NCBI GenBank assembly: GCA_003164375.1
Contig: PLTE01000364.1
Coordinates: 1-14,708, forward strand
Length of the DNA stretch: 14,708 bases
Reading direction: 5' to 3'
Source: Hyphomicrobiales bacterium
GTDB lineage: Bacteria > Pseudomonadota > Alphaproteobacteria > Rhizobiales > Xanthobacteraceae
A model generated the notes under the pieces. The model was not told the DNA's origin. It was given only the letters and a program-made list of their open reading frames with translations, and did not search any database. A program made the position numbers and the translations under genes. This document shows positions 6,204 to 13,287 of the stretch, one piece after another; position 1 is the stretch's first letter, and each line of letters begins with the position of its first letter.

Positions 6204-6605
6204 ATGGACATTTACCCCTGCGGTTCCAAGCCGTCGCGCCACGGACCGGCCGATAGTTTCACTGGAATAGTGTGGCAGGAACCGATCATCGAGGCGCCGG
6301 CGCCCGCGCTTTTGCGCGCCGCTCTCGTCCGCTTCGAGCCGGGCGCGCGCACCCATTGGCATACCCATCCGCTCGGCCAGACGCTGTTCGTGGTGTCGGG
6401 CGCCGGGCGGGTGCAAACCTCGGGTGGTCCGGTGCGCGAGATCAAGGGCGGCGATGTGGTCTGGATTCCGCCGAACGAAAAGCATTGGCATGGCGCCGCG
6501 CCGACTACGACCATGGTTCACGTCGCCATGCAGGAAGCGCTTGACGGCAAGCACGTGACCTGGATGGAGCCGGTGACCGACGAGCAATACAAAACCGCGC
6601 CGTAA
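6204..6605 (+). CDS. Single-domain cupin protein
   Basis: 133 residues forming one cupin beta-barrel with a metal site. Cupin motif 1 is at residues 46-66 (PGARTHWHTHPLGQ to FVVSG) with His51, His53 and His55, and Gln59 where many cupins have Glu. Motif 2 is GDVVWIPPNEKHWHG (83-97), with His94 and His96 as candidates for the remaining ligand. This pattern is typical of small cytosolic cupins annotated as carboxymuconolactone-decarboxylase-associated or quercetinase-like; an enzyme or a sensor role are both possible. The next gene, a glutathione S-transferase, starts 10 bp after its stop, with AAGGGGAAAG as ribosome-binding site, so both are likely in one operon. The Gln substitution in motif 1 means the metal geometry could differ from that of known dioxygenases. 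Confidence 0.88.
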   Translation: MDIYPCGSKPSRHGPADSFTGIVWQEPIIEAPAPALLRAALVRFEPGARTHWHTHPLGQTLFVVSGAGRVQTSGGPVREIKGGDVVWIPPNEKHWHGAAPTTTMVHVAMQEALDGKHVTWMEPVTDEQYKTAP

Positions 6606-6615
6606 GGGGAAAGCC

Positions 6616-7332
6616 ATGCGCTACGAGCTTTATTATTGGCCTACCATCCAGGGCCGCGGCGAATTCGTCCGGCTCGCCTTGGAAGAGGCCGGCGCCGATT
6701 ACGTCGACGTAGCGCGCCGTCCGGGCCAGCGCGGCGTACCGGCGATGACGAAGCTTCTCGCTGGCAAGCGCGTGGCGCATCCGCCTTACGCGCCGCCGTT
6801 CCTGAAGGCCGGCAAATTCGTCATCGCGCAAACCGCGAATGTGCTGTTGTTTCTCGGTCCGCGCTTAAAACTTGCGCCGCGCGACGAAGCCGGACGGCTG
6901 TGGGCGCATCAATTGCAGCTCACGATCTCCGACCTCGTGGTCGAAATCCACGATACCCATCATCCGGTATCGGGTTGGCTTTATTTCGAGGAGCAGCGCC
7001 CGGCGGCGCACCGCCGCACCAAGGATTTCTGGCGCTACCGCGTGCCGAAATATCTGGGCTATTTCGAGCGCGTGCTCAAAAGTAACGGCGGCCAATACAG
7101 CGTCGGCCGCCGGCTGAGCTACGTCGACTTGTCGCTGTTCCAGATCGTCGAGGGACTGCGCTACGCCTTCCCCAAGCGCATGAAGCGCTTCGAAAAGAAG
7201 ATACCCGAGCTCGTCGCGCTGCATGACCGCGTGGCCAAACGGCCGCGGATCAAGGCCTATCTCGCTTCGGAGCGGCGCATTGCGTTCAGTCAGTGGGGCA
7301 TCTACCGCTATTTTAAGGAGCTCGACGTTTGA
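6616..7332 (+). CDS. Glutathione S-transferase family protein
   Basis: 238 residues, the usual cytosolic GST length. The N-terminal thioredoxin-fold domain (1-82) begins RYELYYWPTIQGRGEFVRLALEEAG, with Tyr residues at 6-7 in the place of the catalytic Tyr of alpha/mu/sigma-like GSTs, and contains PPFLKAGKFVIAQTANVLLFLG (glutathione gamma-Glu binding Ser/Thr-type turn, here QTAN). The helical C-terminal domain (about 88-225) has the conserved N-cap box VDLSLFQIVEGLRYAF and ends PRIKAYLASERRIAF. The glutathione-contacting Gln-Ser of classic GSTs is Gln-Thr here. It would conjugate glutathione with electrophiles or isomerise them. Close relatives occur in Bradyrhizobium. It sits between a cupin and a DoxX gene, a context of electrophile or oxidative stress defence, or aromatic degradation. 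Confidence 0.9.
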   Translation: MRYELYYWPTIQGRGEFVRLALEEAGADYVDVARRPGQRGVPAMTKLLAGKRVAHPPYAPPFLKAGKFVIAQTANVLLFLGPRLKLAPRDEAGRLWAHQLQLTISDLVVEIHDTHHPVSGWLYFEEQRPAAHRRTKDFWRYRVPKYLGYFERVLKSNGGQYSVGRRLSYVDLSLFQIVEGLRYAFPKRMKRFEKKIPELVALHDRVAKRPRIKAYLASERRIAFSQWGIYRYFKELDV

Positions 7333-7427
7333 GCATCGCTCGGGTGCGGCTTACGCAATGGCAATCTTGCGACGGGCAGGGTAAGGAGAAGCGGGGACAA
7401 CGCAAAGAAACGCACTGTGGGGGTGGT

Positions 7428-7805
7428 ATGTCGGGGTTGGCGCAAGATTTCGATCTGAGCAATGAATTCAACATCATTCGATTGATTTGCGGGCTGTTCT
7501 TCATCCCGCATATCTACGCGAAATTCTTCGTGCCGGAGGCGCTGGGCTTCTTCGTCGCGGCGGGCTTCAAACCGGCGAAAGTCTGGATGTACAGCGCCTG
7601 CGTGATCGAGACCGTCCTTGCGACCGGACTTATCTTTGCGATCCTGCCGTTCTATGCCAGCGCGCTTGCCTGCATCCACATGCTGGTCGCGGCCGCCGCC
7701 GTGTGGAAAGTCACCAAGGGCAAATGGCTGTGGAACATTGGCGGCTATGAATATTGCCTGTTCTGGGCGATCTGCTGCCTGGCCGTGGCAATCCATTATC
7801 GGTAG
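7428..7805 (+). CDS. DoxX-like small integral membrane protein
   Basis: 125 residues from ATG 7428. The frame is open back to a TTG at 7329 that overlaps the GST stop, but those 33 codons are polar and non-conserved in character, so the later start is chosen. Four membrane helices are visible: IIRLICGLFFIPHIY (about 15-29), VWMYSACVIETVLATGLIFAIL (about 53-74), ALACIHMLVAAAAVW (about 80-94) and YCLFWAICCLAVAIH (about 108-122). The phrase FNIIRLICGLFFIPHIYAKF and the GF(K)PA turn fit DoxX-family proteins, which are linked to redox stress and to quinone or thiosulfate metabolism, but have few proven functions. It lies 95 bp after the GST gene and 52 bp before a dehydrogenase, on the same strand. 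Confidence 0.8.
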   Translation: MSGLAQDFDLSNEFNIIRLICGLFFIPHIYAKFFVPEALGFFVAAGFKPAKVWMYSACVIETVLATGLIFAILPFYASALACIHMLVAAAAVWKVTKGKWLWNIGGYEYCLFWAICCLAVAIHYR

Positions 7806-7857
7806 GCGCACCCCCGGCGCTGACCGAGACTAGAAAAGTTCAAAGGGAGTTGCAAAA

Positions 7858-8880
7858 ATGATCAAGGCAGCCATTGTCGGACTTGGCTGGTGGGGCAAGA
7901 CGCTCGTCGAAGCGTCGGAGAACAGCGACGCCATTCGTTTCGTCGCCGGCGCAACGCGCACCGTGACGCCTGAGATCGAGGGCTTTGCCAAGGCGAAGGG
8001 ATTTCGGCTCGAGCAGAGTTACGAGGCGGTGCTCGCCGATCCCGGCATCGACGCGGTCGTCCTCGCCACGCCGCATTCGATGCATGGTGCGCAAGTGGTC
8101 GCCGCCGCCGCCGCGAAAAAACACATTTATTGTGAGAAGCCGTTCACCCTGACCAAGCGCGAGGCGGAAGAGGCGGTCGCCGCGGTGCGCAAGGCGGGCG
8201 TCACGCTCGCCCTCGGCTATAATCGGCGCATCCATCCGGAGATGATCAAATTGCGCGACATGGTCGGCTCCGGTGAGCTCGGCACCATCCTGCACATCGA
8301 AGCGACCATGACATTTCCCAATGTGCTGTTCATCAATCCGGGCCACTGGCGCGCCGACAAGCACGAGACACCGCTGGGCGGCCTGATGCCGATGGGCGTC
8401 CACGCCATCGACGGCATGATCGACCTGTGCGGACCGATCGACCACGTTTTCGCCCAGAGCTTCCGCCGCGCCGCGCCGATCGATGCCGACGACACGACTT
8501 CGATCCTTCTGCGGATGAAGGAGGGAATGTCGGGCTATCTCGGCACCATGACTACCACGGGGCCCGGCTTTTCCTTCCAGGTCTATGGCTCCAAGGGTTG
8601 GCTACGGCTCGAAGGCGTCACCCATGTCGCCGGCGCCTCTTCGGAAGAGCGCCGCACCCGGCTGTTCGGCGCCTGCAAATTCCAGCCGGTCAAGGGCGAG
8701 GCCAAGACCTGGCAGGCGGCGACGCTCGACATTTCGCGCGCCGCGCTGGAAAGCTTCGCCAAATCGGCCGAAGCCGGCCAGGTCGCTTGGATCCCCTACG
8801 ATCAGATGATCCACGGCGTTGCCGCGACCGAGGCTATCGTTCGCTCGGCAGGCACAGGCGTGGTGGAACACATCAACTGA
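7858..8880 (+). CDS. Gfo/Idh/MocA-family NAD(P)-dependent oxidoreductase
   Basis: 340 residues, standard for the family, which oxidises or epimerises sugars and polyols such as inositol. The Rossmann N-terminus (1-120) has VGLGWWGKT at residues 7-15 as the dinucleotide loop, VLATPHSMH, and CEKPFTLTKREAEEA with the family Lys94 in EKP. The C-terminal alpha/beta domain has GYNRRIHPEMIKL, then GGLMPMGVHAID with His182 and Asp185 in the G-x-x-x-H-x-x-D position expected at the active site. AAAGGGAG is 8-15 bases before ATG 7858. Followed by an EboE-type gene at 68 bp and a beta-hydroxyacid-dehydrogenase gene, which suggests consecutive steps on a hydroxylated carbon chain. The substrate is not known; inositol dehydrogenase and 1,5-anhydrofructose-type reductases share this architecture. 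Confidence 0.92.
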   Translation: MIKAAIVGLGWWGKTLVEASENSDAIRFVAGATRTVTPEIEGFAKAKGFRLEQSYEAVLADPGIDAVVLATPHSMHGAQVVAAAAAKKHIYCEKPFTLTKREAEEAVAAVRKAGVTLALGYNRRIHPEMIKLRDMVGSGELGTILHIEATMTFPNVLFINPGHWRADKHETPLGGLMPMGVHAIDGMIDLCGPIDHVFAQSFRRAAPIDADDTTSILLRMKEGMSGYLGTMTTTGPGFSFQVYGSKGWLRLEGVTHVAGASSEERRTRLFGACKFQPVKGEAKTWQAATLDISRAALESFAKSAEAGQVAWIPYDQMIHGVAATEAIVRSAGTGVVEHIN

Positions 8881-8948
8881 TACTCTTCAGAAGAGCTGAT
8901 ACACTTTAGAGCCAATAATTCGCTCAAAGCAAAAACTGGAAACCAGAC

Positions 8949-10145
8949 ATGGATCTCGGCAACGGCCTCGGCCATTTGACCTATTCGACGCTTGTTCATC
9001 CCGGCGACACCTGGGAGCAGATGTGGGCGAGCCTGAACACCTATGTACCCAAAGTGAAAGCCCGCGTCGCCGGCAACAAGGCGTTCGGCGTGTCGCTGCG
9101 GCTGTCGGCGGATTCGGCGAACACGCTGGTCAACAGTAAGACCGAGCGCGAGAAGCTGAAAAAGTTCCTCGGCGACAACGATATGTATCTCTACACCGTG
9201 AACGCCTTTCCCTACGGCGCGTTCAAGGGCACGACCGTGAAGGAGCAGGTCTACGAGCCGGATTGGCGCTCGGAGGAACGTACCCGCTATACCATGAACG
9301 TCGCCGACGTGTTGGCCGATGTCTGCCCAGTCGGCATCTCGCCGTCGATCCAAAGTGCGCCGCTCGGCTTCAAGCCACGGGTGACCGACGGCAGTGTGGT
9401 CGAGAGCTATACCGAACACGTCATGCGGGTGGTGGCGCATCTGGTCGGCCTCGAACAGCGCACCGGCCGCGTGGTGACGTTGGCGCTCGAGCCCGAGCCT
9501 TACTGCTTTCTCGAAACCACCGACGAAGCGGTCGATTATTTCACCAAACATCTGTATTCGGGCGCCGCCGCCGAAAAAGTCGCGACCCTCGCACATCTGC
9601 CGATTTCGGAAGCGCATGTCGCACTGCGCCGGCATCTCGGCATCGTCTTCGATATCTGCCATCAGGCGCTGGAATACGAGAACATGGCGGAATCGCTGCA
9701 GAAGCTGGTCGATGCCGGCATTCCGATCTTCAAGCTCCAGGAAGCGGCAGCGCTGCACGTTCCCGAAGTGACGCAATCGACGGTCGATGCGCTCAAGCGC
9801 TATTCAAAGACCATCTATTTGACGCAAACAGTCGAGAAGAAGGACGGCAAGCTCACCCGCTATCTCAATCTCGAAGACGCCTTCGCCGCCTGGGACAAGG
9901 CGCCGGGACCGCGCGAATGGCGCACCCATTTCCACGTTCCGGTGTTTCTCGACGATCTCGGGCCGTTTCGCACCACGCGCTTTGCCATCGCCGACGCGCT
10001 GGCGTTCCACAAAAAGAAGCCGCTGTCGCGCCAGCTTGAAATCGAGACTTATACCTGGGACGTGCTGCCCGATAATCTCAAGACCGGCGACATCGTCGAC
10101 TATGTCTGCCGCGAGCTCGAATGGGTGCGCGGCCAGTTAGTCTGA
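8949..10145 (+). CDS. EboE-family TIM-barrel protein (sugar isomerase/epimerase superfamily)
   Basis: 398 residues, in the range of EboE, the AP-endonuclease-2/xylose-isomerase-like barrel of the Ebo metabolite-traffic cluster. Landmarks that I associate with EboE: GHLTYSTLVHPGDTWEQ (7-23), LRLSADSANTL, LYTVNAFPYGAFKG, KEQVYEPDWRSEERTRYT, SIQSAPLGFKP, LALEPEPYCFLETTDEAVDY, GIVFDICHQALEYEN, then HFHVPVFLDDLG and LEIETYTWDVLP near the C-terminus. The Glu, Asp-x-x-His, His and Glu residues in these strands could hold a divalent metal as in sugar isomerases. In known Ebo clusters the gene stands with eboA-D and F, including a UbiA-like membrane prenyltransferase; none of these is in the window. 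Here it lies between two dehydrogenases, which points to a cytosolic isomerase or aldolase-like step. Family call is confident by recall; function is inferred. Confidence 0.85.
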   Translation: MDLGNGLGHLTYSTLVHPGDTWEQMWASLNTYVPKVKARVAGNKAFGVSLRLSADSANTLVNSKTEREKLKKFLGDNDMYLYTVNAFPYGAFKGTTVKEQVYEPDWRSEERTRYTMNVADVLADVCPVGISPSIQSAPLGFKPRVTDGSVVESYTEHVMRVVAHLVGLEQRTGRVVTLALEPEPYCFLETTDEAVDYFTKHLYSGAAAEKVATLAHLPISEAHVALRRHLGIVFDICHQALEYENMAESLQKLVDAGIPIFKLQEAAALHVPEVTQSTVDALKRYSKTIYLTQTVEKKDGKLTRYLNLEDAFAAWDKAPGPREWRTHFHVPVFLDDLGPFRTTRFAIADALAFHKKKPLSRQLEIETYTWDVLPDNLKTGDIVDYVCRELEWVRGQLV

Positions 10146-10157
10146 CGGGGGCTTGCC

Positions 10158-10163
10158 AGGAGA
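10158..10163 (+). promoter_or_regulatory. Ribosome-binding site selecting ATG 10171
   Basis: AGGAGA lies 7 bases before ATG 10171, which begins MKVGFIGLG directly at the first Rossmann strand. The in-frame start at 10153 would lie upstream of the site and is rejected. Confidence 0.7.
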
Positions 10164-10170
10164 TTTTAAA

Positions 10171-11052
10171 ATGAAGGTCGGATTCATCGGGCTCGGCCGC
10201 ATGGGCACGGCGATGGTCGGGCGGCTCCTTGAAGGCGGCCATGACGTCGGCGTCTTCAACCGCACGCCGGAGAAGATCAAGCCTCTGACCGACCGCGGCG
10301 CCAAACCTTTGGCTTCGATCGAGGCGGCGGCGAATTACGGCGACGCCGTTTTCACCATGCTGGCCGACGATGCGGCGGTGCTCGATGTGGTCGGCCAAGC
10401 CGCCGGGCTTTTGCAGTCGCTGCCGAAAGGCGGCATTCACATCTGCGCCGGCACCCATAGTGTCGCGACCATTGCCAAGCTCAAGGCGCTGCACGGCGAA
10501 GCCGGACAGATGCTCCTCGCCACGCCGATGCTCGGGCGCCCCGAGATGGTCGCCACCGGCGTTGCCGGCATGGTGCTCGGCGGCGCAAAAGACGTGGTCG
10601 ATCGCTGCCGTCCGCTGTTCGCGGCAATCCCCCGGCGCACATTCGAGGCCGGCGCCGATCCGGTGTCGGCGGCCGCCATCAAGATTGCCAATAATTTCGT
10701 GCTCGGTTGCGCCATCGAGGCGATGGGCGAGGGCTTTGCGCTCACCCGCAAATACGACGTGGTGCCGGACGTGTTCTATGACGTGATGACCGATGGCATG
10801 TTCGCCTGCGCGGCCTACAAGGTCTACGGCAAGATGATCGCGGAACAGCGTTATCAGCCGGCCGGCCAGCGCGCCATTCTAGGACTGAAAGACGCCAACC
10901 TCGCGCTCGAAGCCGGCGGCGCGGTCGGCGTGCCACTTCCGAGCGGCAACGTGTGGCGCGATCGCCTGGTCGGCGCGGTGGCGCACGGCGAAGCCGAACA
11001 CGATTGGGGCGTGATGGCGAAGGATCAGGCGCGGGCGAGCGGGTTGGATTGA
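10171..11052 (+). CDS. NAD(P)-dependent 3-hydroxyisobutyrate-dehydrogenase-family oxidoreductase
   Basis: 293 residues, the usual size for beta-hydroxyacid dehydrogenases (3-hydroxyisobutyrate, tartronate semialdehyde, 6-phosphogluconate-like). The N-terminal Rossmann fold has GFIGLGRMGTAM (dinucleotide loop, Gly7, Gly9, Gly12) with VFNRTPEK after strand 2, where Asn-Arg-Thr in place of an acidic residue suggests NADP. The substrate loop is ICAGTHSVATIAKL, which replaces the common D-x-S-T-x-x-P form. The catalytic Lys171 and Asn175 are present in AAIKIANNFVLG, and the all-helical C-terminal domain ends in an ordinary way. The gene starts 25 bp after the EboE-type gene and ends 9 bp from the converging dehydrogenase. 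It probably acts on a product of its neighbours; the changed substrate loop warns against naming it 3-hydroxyisobutyrate dehydrogenase. Confidence 0.9.
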   Translation: MKVGFIGLGRMGTAMVGRLLEGGHDVGVFNRTPEKIKPLTDRGAKPLASIEAAANYGDAVFTMLADDAAVLDVVGQAAGLLQSLPKGGIHICAGTHSVATIAKLKALHGEAGQMLLATPMLGRPEMVATGVAGMVLGGAKDVVDRCRPLFAAIPRRTFEAGADPVSAAAIKIANNFVLGCAIEAMGEGFALTRKYDVVPDVFYDVMTDGMFACAAYKVYGKMIAEQRYQPAGQRAILGLKDANLALEAGGAVGVPLPSGNVWRDRLVGAVAHGEAEHDWGVMAKDQARASGLD

Positions 11053-11061
11053 CGCGCTTCG

Positions 11062-12021
11062 CTAGGCTGCCATGCGCCGGCTGACGCGCTCCAGCGCTTC
11101 TTTCATATTTTTGGCACTCGTCCGCAGGCCCTCACGCTCTTCGTCGGACAATTCCGGCTGTAACACTTCGATCACGCCGCCGCGGCCGACCACGCTTGGC
11201 AGCGACAGCGTGACGCCGAACTCTTTTTGCAGACTGCCGATCGGGAGCACGGCGCGCTCGTCGCGCAGGATCATTTCGGCGATGCGCACCGAGGCGATGC
11301 CGATGCCATATTGGCTGGCGTCGTGGCCTTCGATGATGGTGATGTTGGCGTAGCGGACTTCCTTCTCAATCGCTTCGCGCAAGTTTTTGAGCGTCTCGCC
11401 GCGCTGCTTCAAGAGCGCCGCGAGCGGCACGCCGCGGATGCGCGCTGACGACCACAAAAACACCTGCGAGGTGCCGTGGTCGCCGATCACCTGCGCCTCG
11501 ACCGAGGCCGGGTCGACGCCGAAATGTTTGCCGAGGTGGACTTTGAAGCGCAGGCTGTCGAGATAGGTGCCGGCGCTAATCACCTGACCTTTGCCGCCAG
11601 CCCGCCGCGCAGCATCGCGTGCAACGTCTGCCAGCGGATCGGGCGGGTCGGTGACGATGACAATGACGGCGTCCGGCGCGGCGCGTACGATACGCGGAAC
11701 GATGTCGCGGTAGATCACGGCGTTCTGGTCGAGAAGCCGCAGCCGGCCCTGCGGGTCGCTGCGGTCGGTGGCGCCGCCGGTCTTCTCGTTGACGCCGGAA
11801 GTGATCAGGATGACGCCTGAGTCTTTGAGCGCGTCATAATCGCCGTCGGTAATATCGACCTTCGGGCCGAGCGGGGTCCCATAGCGCAGATCGGTAGCGA
11901 CCGCTTCCGCAGTCTTGCGGGTGCGGTTGACCAGCACGATTTCGCGGGCGCTACCGCGATTCACCGCCGCCATGGCGCAAGCGCAGCCCACGGTTCCGGT
12001 GCCGATAATGCCGATTTTCAT
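11062..12021 (-). CDS. Lactate/malate-dehydrogenase-family protein with altered cofactor and NPxD motifs
   Basis: 319 residues, normal for LDH/MDH. GTGTVG at residues 7-12 is the dinucleotide loop. Catalytic residues are present: Arg93 (equivalent of Arg109, in RLRLLDQN), Asp155 and Arg158 in LDSLRFK, and His182 in GDHGTSQVF. Three positions differ from typical LDH/MDH: Asn32-Arg33 after strand 2 where an Asp binds the adenine ribose of NAD, Asp125 in DPPD where the family has Asn-Pro-Val-Asp, and Thr184 for the Asp of HGDS. The active-site loop (78-92) is long and polar. So it is likely an active 2-hydroxyacid dehydrogenase with NADP preference and an unusual substrate, but annotation as L-lactate or malate dehydrogenase is unsafe. 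It converges on the oxidoreductase operon, and GAGGG stands about 11 bases before its ATG. Confidence 0.9.
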   Translation of the reverse strand: MKIGIIGTGTVGCACAMAAVNRGSAREIVLVNRTRKTAEAVATDLRYGTPLGPKVDITDGDYDALKDSGVILITSGVNEKTGGATDRSDPQGRLRLLDQNAVIYRDIVPRIVRAAPDAVIVIVTDPPDPLADVARDAARRAGGKGQVISAGTYLDSLRFKVHLGKHFGVDPASVEAQVIGDHGTSQVFLWSSARIRGVPLAALLKQRGETLKNLREAIEKEVRYANITIIEGHDASQYGIGIASVRIAEMILRDERAVLPIGSLQKEFGVTLSLPSVVGRGGVIEVLQPELSDEEREGLRTSAKNMKEALERVSRRMAA

Positions 12022-12531
12022 GGCGATTCAACCCTCAATCTTGCTCGAACGCGCGAGCTGAGTCTTTGTTCCGCGCCCAAGGCGTCTGCCTGCCGGCAAA
12101 AACTGCGGCCGGCTGGCGGCGGATTGAAAAATCTGCGCTACGAAGCACCATATGCCCAGTAATGCGTAGCGAAAACAGTGTGCGCGCGCCGTTGACTCTT
12201 TTTCCGCCATTGTGCCCAGCTTTATGTCAGCGCCTAATCGACTGTTGTTGGTCGTTTATTCTGCCAAGCTCGATTCGGATGATGAATTTTTGCTTTCGCG
12301 ATGTGCTGGCACGCGATTTGCTGATGCAAGTAAGTCGCGAATGTCTGTGCATTCACCTAGCTGGTGGCAGCTGCGCGGCCGCGCGTTGCGCCAAATCTTC
12401 GACGCAATGATGCGTCACTGATGCATGCCGGTCGCCGAATCGTCATCGGCACTTCACGGCTAATGCCGAAAGTCAGCGCAATGAGGGAATGGAATCGTCC
12501 GTAGAGGTCGTCACTCTAACGGGAGATTTGC
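12022..12531. other. 510-bp gene-free region between divergent genes
   Basis: This gap should hold the promoters of the dehydrogenase gene (leftward) and the DUF1127 gene (rightward), but I see no convincing -35/-10 pair. Two weak hairpins lie close together: GCCGA/TCGGC at 12434-12450 and CGGC/GCCG at 12457-12468. TGATGC recurs three times between about 12319 and 12425. Frames in it (for example 12224-12421 plus, and 12028-12210 minus) have no family resemblance or good ribosome-binding site. Lower GC than its neighbours. It may include decayed sequence. Confidence 0.5.
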
Positions 12532-12747
12532 ATGACCACGCAATCGGCTTCATCGCCGGAAAATGTTTTCGTCAAGCCGCCGCTCGGACACCTCCTGCAC
12601 AAGATCGTGGTCGACACCGTCGTCGAGTGGCGTCGACGCATCAGGTCGCGCCGCGAGCTTGCGGTTTTGTCGGAGCTTGAAGTGAAGGATATCGGCTATC
12701 CGGCGCGCGCCGAGGCCGAAAAAGCCAAGCCGTTTTGGCAGCCATGA
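12532..12747 (+). CDS. DUF1127 small protein
   Basis: 71 residues; GGGAGA stands 6-11 bases before the ATG. The C-terminal half carries the DUF1127 (YjiS-like) signature: an Arg-rich helix EWRRRIRSRRELAVLSELEVKDIGY, where the usual form is a Arg-Arg-x-L-x-x-L then Asp-I-G, followed by ARAEAEKAKPFW. In alphaproteobacteria, proteins with this domain bind RNA or affect phosphate and carbon metabolism and small-RNA turnover (for example CcaF1 in Rhodobacter). The first 25 residues are variable and include a Pro-rich stretch. A small membrane protein gene follows 48 bp downstream. The domain call is good; the specific role here is not known. Confidence 0.82.
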   Translation: MTTQSASSPENVFVKPPLGHLLHKIVVDTVVEWRRRIRSRRELAVLSELEVKDIGYPARAEAEKAKPFWQP

Positions 12748-12795
12748 ACCCGCAGACTGGAGCAGGCAACTAAAACCAACAGCGAGCGCTCGGTC

Positions 12796-13149
12796 ATGAC
12801 GGACCTGTTGGGCTACGCCGCATCTTGCGCCGTGCTGGCGACATTTCTGATGCGGACCATGGTGCCGTTGCGGTTGATTGCCATTGTCAGCAATGTGCTA
12901 TTCCTGGGTTTCGGTTACGCCCAGCACATCTATCCGGTCTTCTTCCTCCACTTGGCGCTGTTGCCGATCAATACGTGGCGGCTTTTCGTGGCACAGGAGG
13001 CCGCGAGTGGGCAATCGTCGAGTCTTTCCCAATTGCCGGATTTACGGGTCGCACCGCGGCCCTACACATTCTGGTTTGCGGTCGGTTTACTAGCGGGCCT
13101 GATCGGCTCGTTCGCCATCATCGTGCTGACTATTGTGGAACCGGTCTGA
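12796..13149 (+). CDS. Small four-helix inner-membrane protein (YgjV-like)
   Basis: 117 residues. Helices: LLGYAASCAVLATFLM (about 4-19), LRLIAIVSNVLFLGFGY (about 25-41), IYPVFFLHLALLPINTWRLF (about 45-64) and, after a 25-residue polar loop rich in Ser and Gln, FWFAVGLLAGLIGSFAIIVL (about 92-111). The first three helices match a short membrane unit that I recall both as a free-standing protein and at the N-terminus of cyclic-nucleotide-binding proteins in Bradyrhizobium; it also resembles the YgjV family. No regulatory domain is attached here. The ribosome-binding site is weak (GAGCG about 9 bases upstream), so translation may depend on the upstream DUF1127 gene. Function unknown. Confidence 0.72.
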   Translation: MTDLLGYAASCAVLATFLMRTMVPLRLIAIVSNVLFLGFGYAQHIYPVFFLHLALLPINTWRLFVAQEAASGQSSSLSQLPDLRVAPRPYTFWFAVGLLAGLIGSFAIIVLTIVEPV

Positions 13150-13167
13150 CCATTGGGGCGGCTCGAG

Positions 13168-13197
13168 CCTGATCCAATTCGATTGAATCGGATCAGG
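13168..13197. repeat. Palindrome with 13-bp arms, part of an intergenic repeat element
   Basis: CCTGATCCAATTC and GAATCGGATCAGG form a hairpin with 13-bp arms, one mismatch (13176 against 13189) and loop GATT. It lies 18 bp after the membrane-protein stop. A TTTTT follows only 8 bases later, so it could also stop transcription, but the sequence itself is of a kind I recall as repeated in Bradyrhizobium intergenic regions. Confidence 0.7.
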
Positions 13198-13216
13198 GTC
13201 TAGATTTTTCGATTGA

Positions 13217-13287
13217 GCATGATCTTATCCGAAAATCGGTATTCACCGCCGGATCAAGTCCGGGCGCAAGCATTTTCGGGATCATGC
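13217..13287. repeat. GCATGATC inverted repeat enclosing an inner hairpin
   Basis: Outer arms are 13217-13235 and 13273-13287: GCATGATC pairs with GATCATGC, and CCGAAAA with TTTTCGG, with TTAT bulged on the left. Inside lies a second hairpin, CCGGA-TCAAG-TCCGG at 13249-13263. The outer element resembles the GCATGATC-type palindromes scattered between genes of Rhizobiales. Position between two convergent genes (12796 gene and tonB) is typical for such elements, which can stabilise both 3' ends. Confidence 0.65.

Noticed and set aside
7329..7427. N-terminal extension of the DoxX-like gene from a TTG
   Set aside because: The 33 codons are polar and irregular, and lie before the first membrane helix and the better ATG.
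8883..8895. CTCTT-CAG-AAGAG hairpin before the EboE-type gene
   Set aside because: Only 5 bp of stem and no T-run; too weak for a terminator or attenuator call.
8802..9776. 324-residue minus-strand frame
   Set aside because: Antisense of the EboE-type gene, crossing the gap into the neighbouring gene.
12028..12210. 60-residue minus-strand frame ahead of the dehydrogenase
   Set aside because: No family resemblance, and it fills the expected promoter region.
12224..12421. Possible small protein beginning MSAPNRLLLVV
   Set aside because: No ribosome-binding site, unusual Ser/Arg/Trp make-up and no family resemblance.
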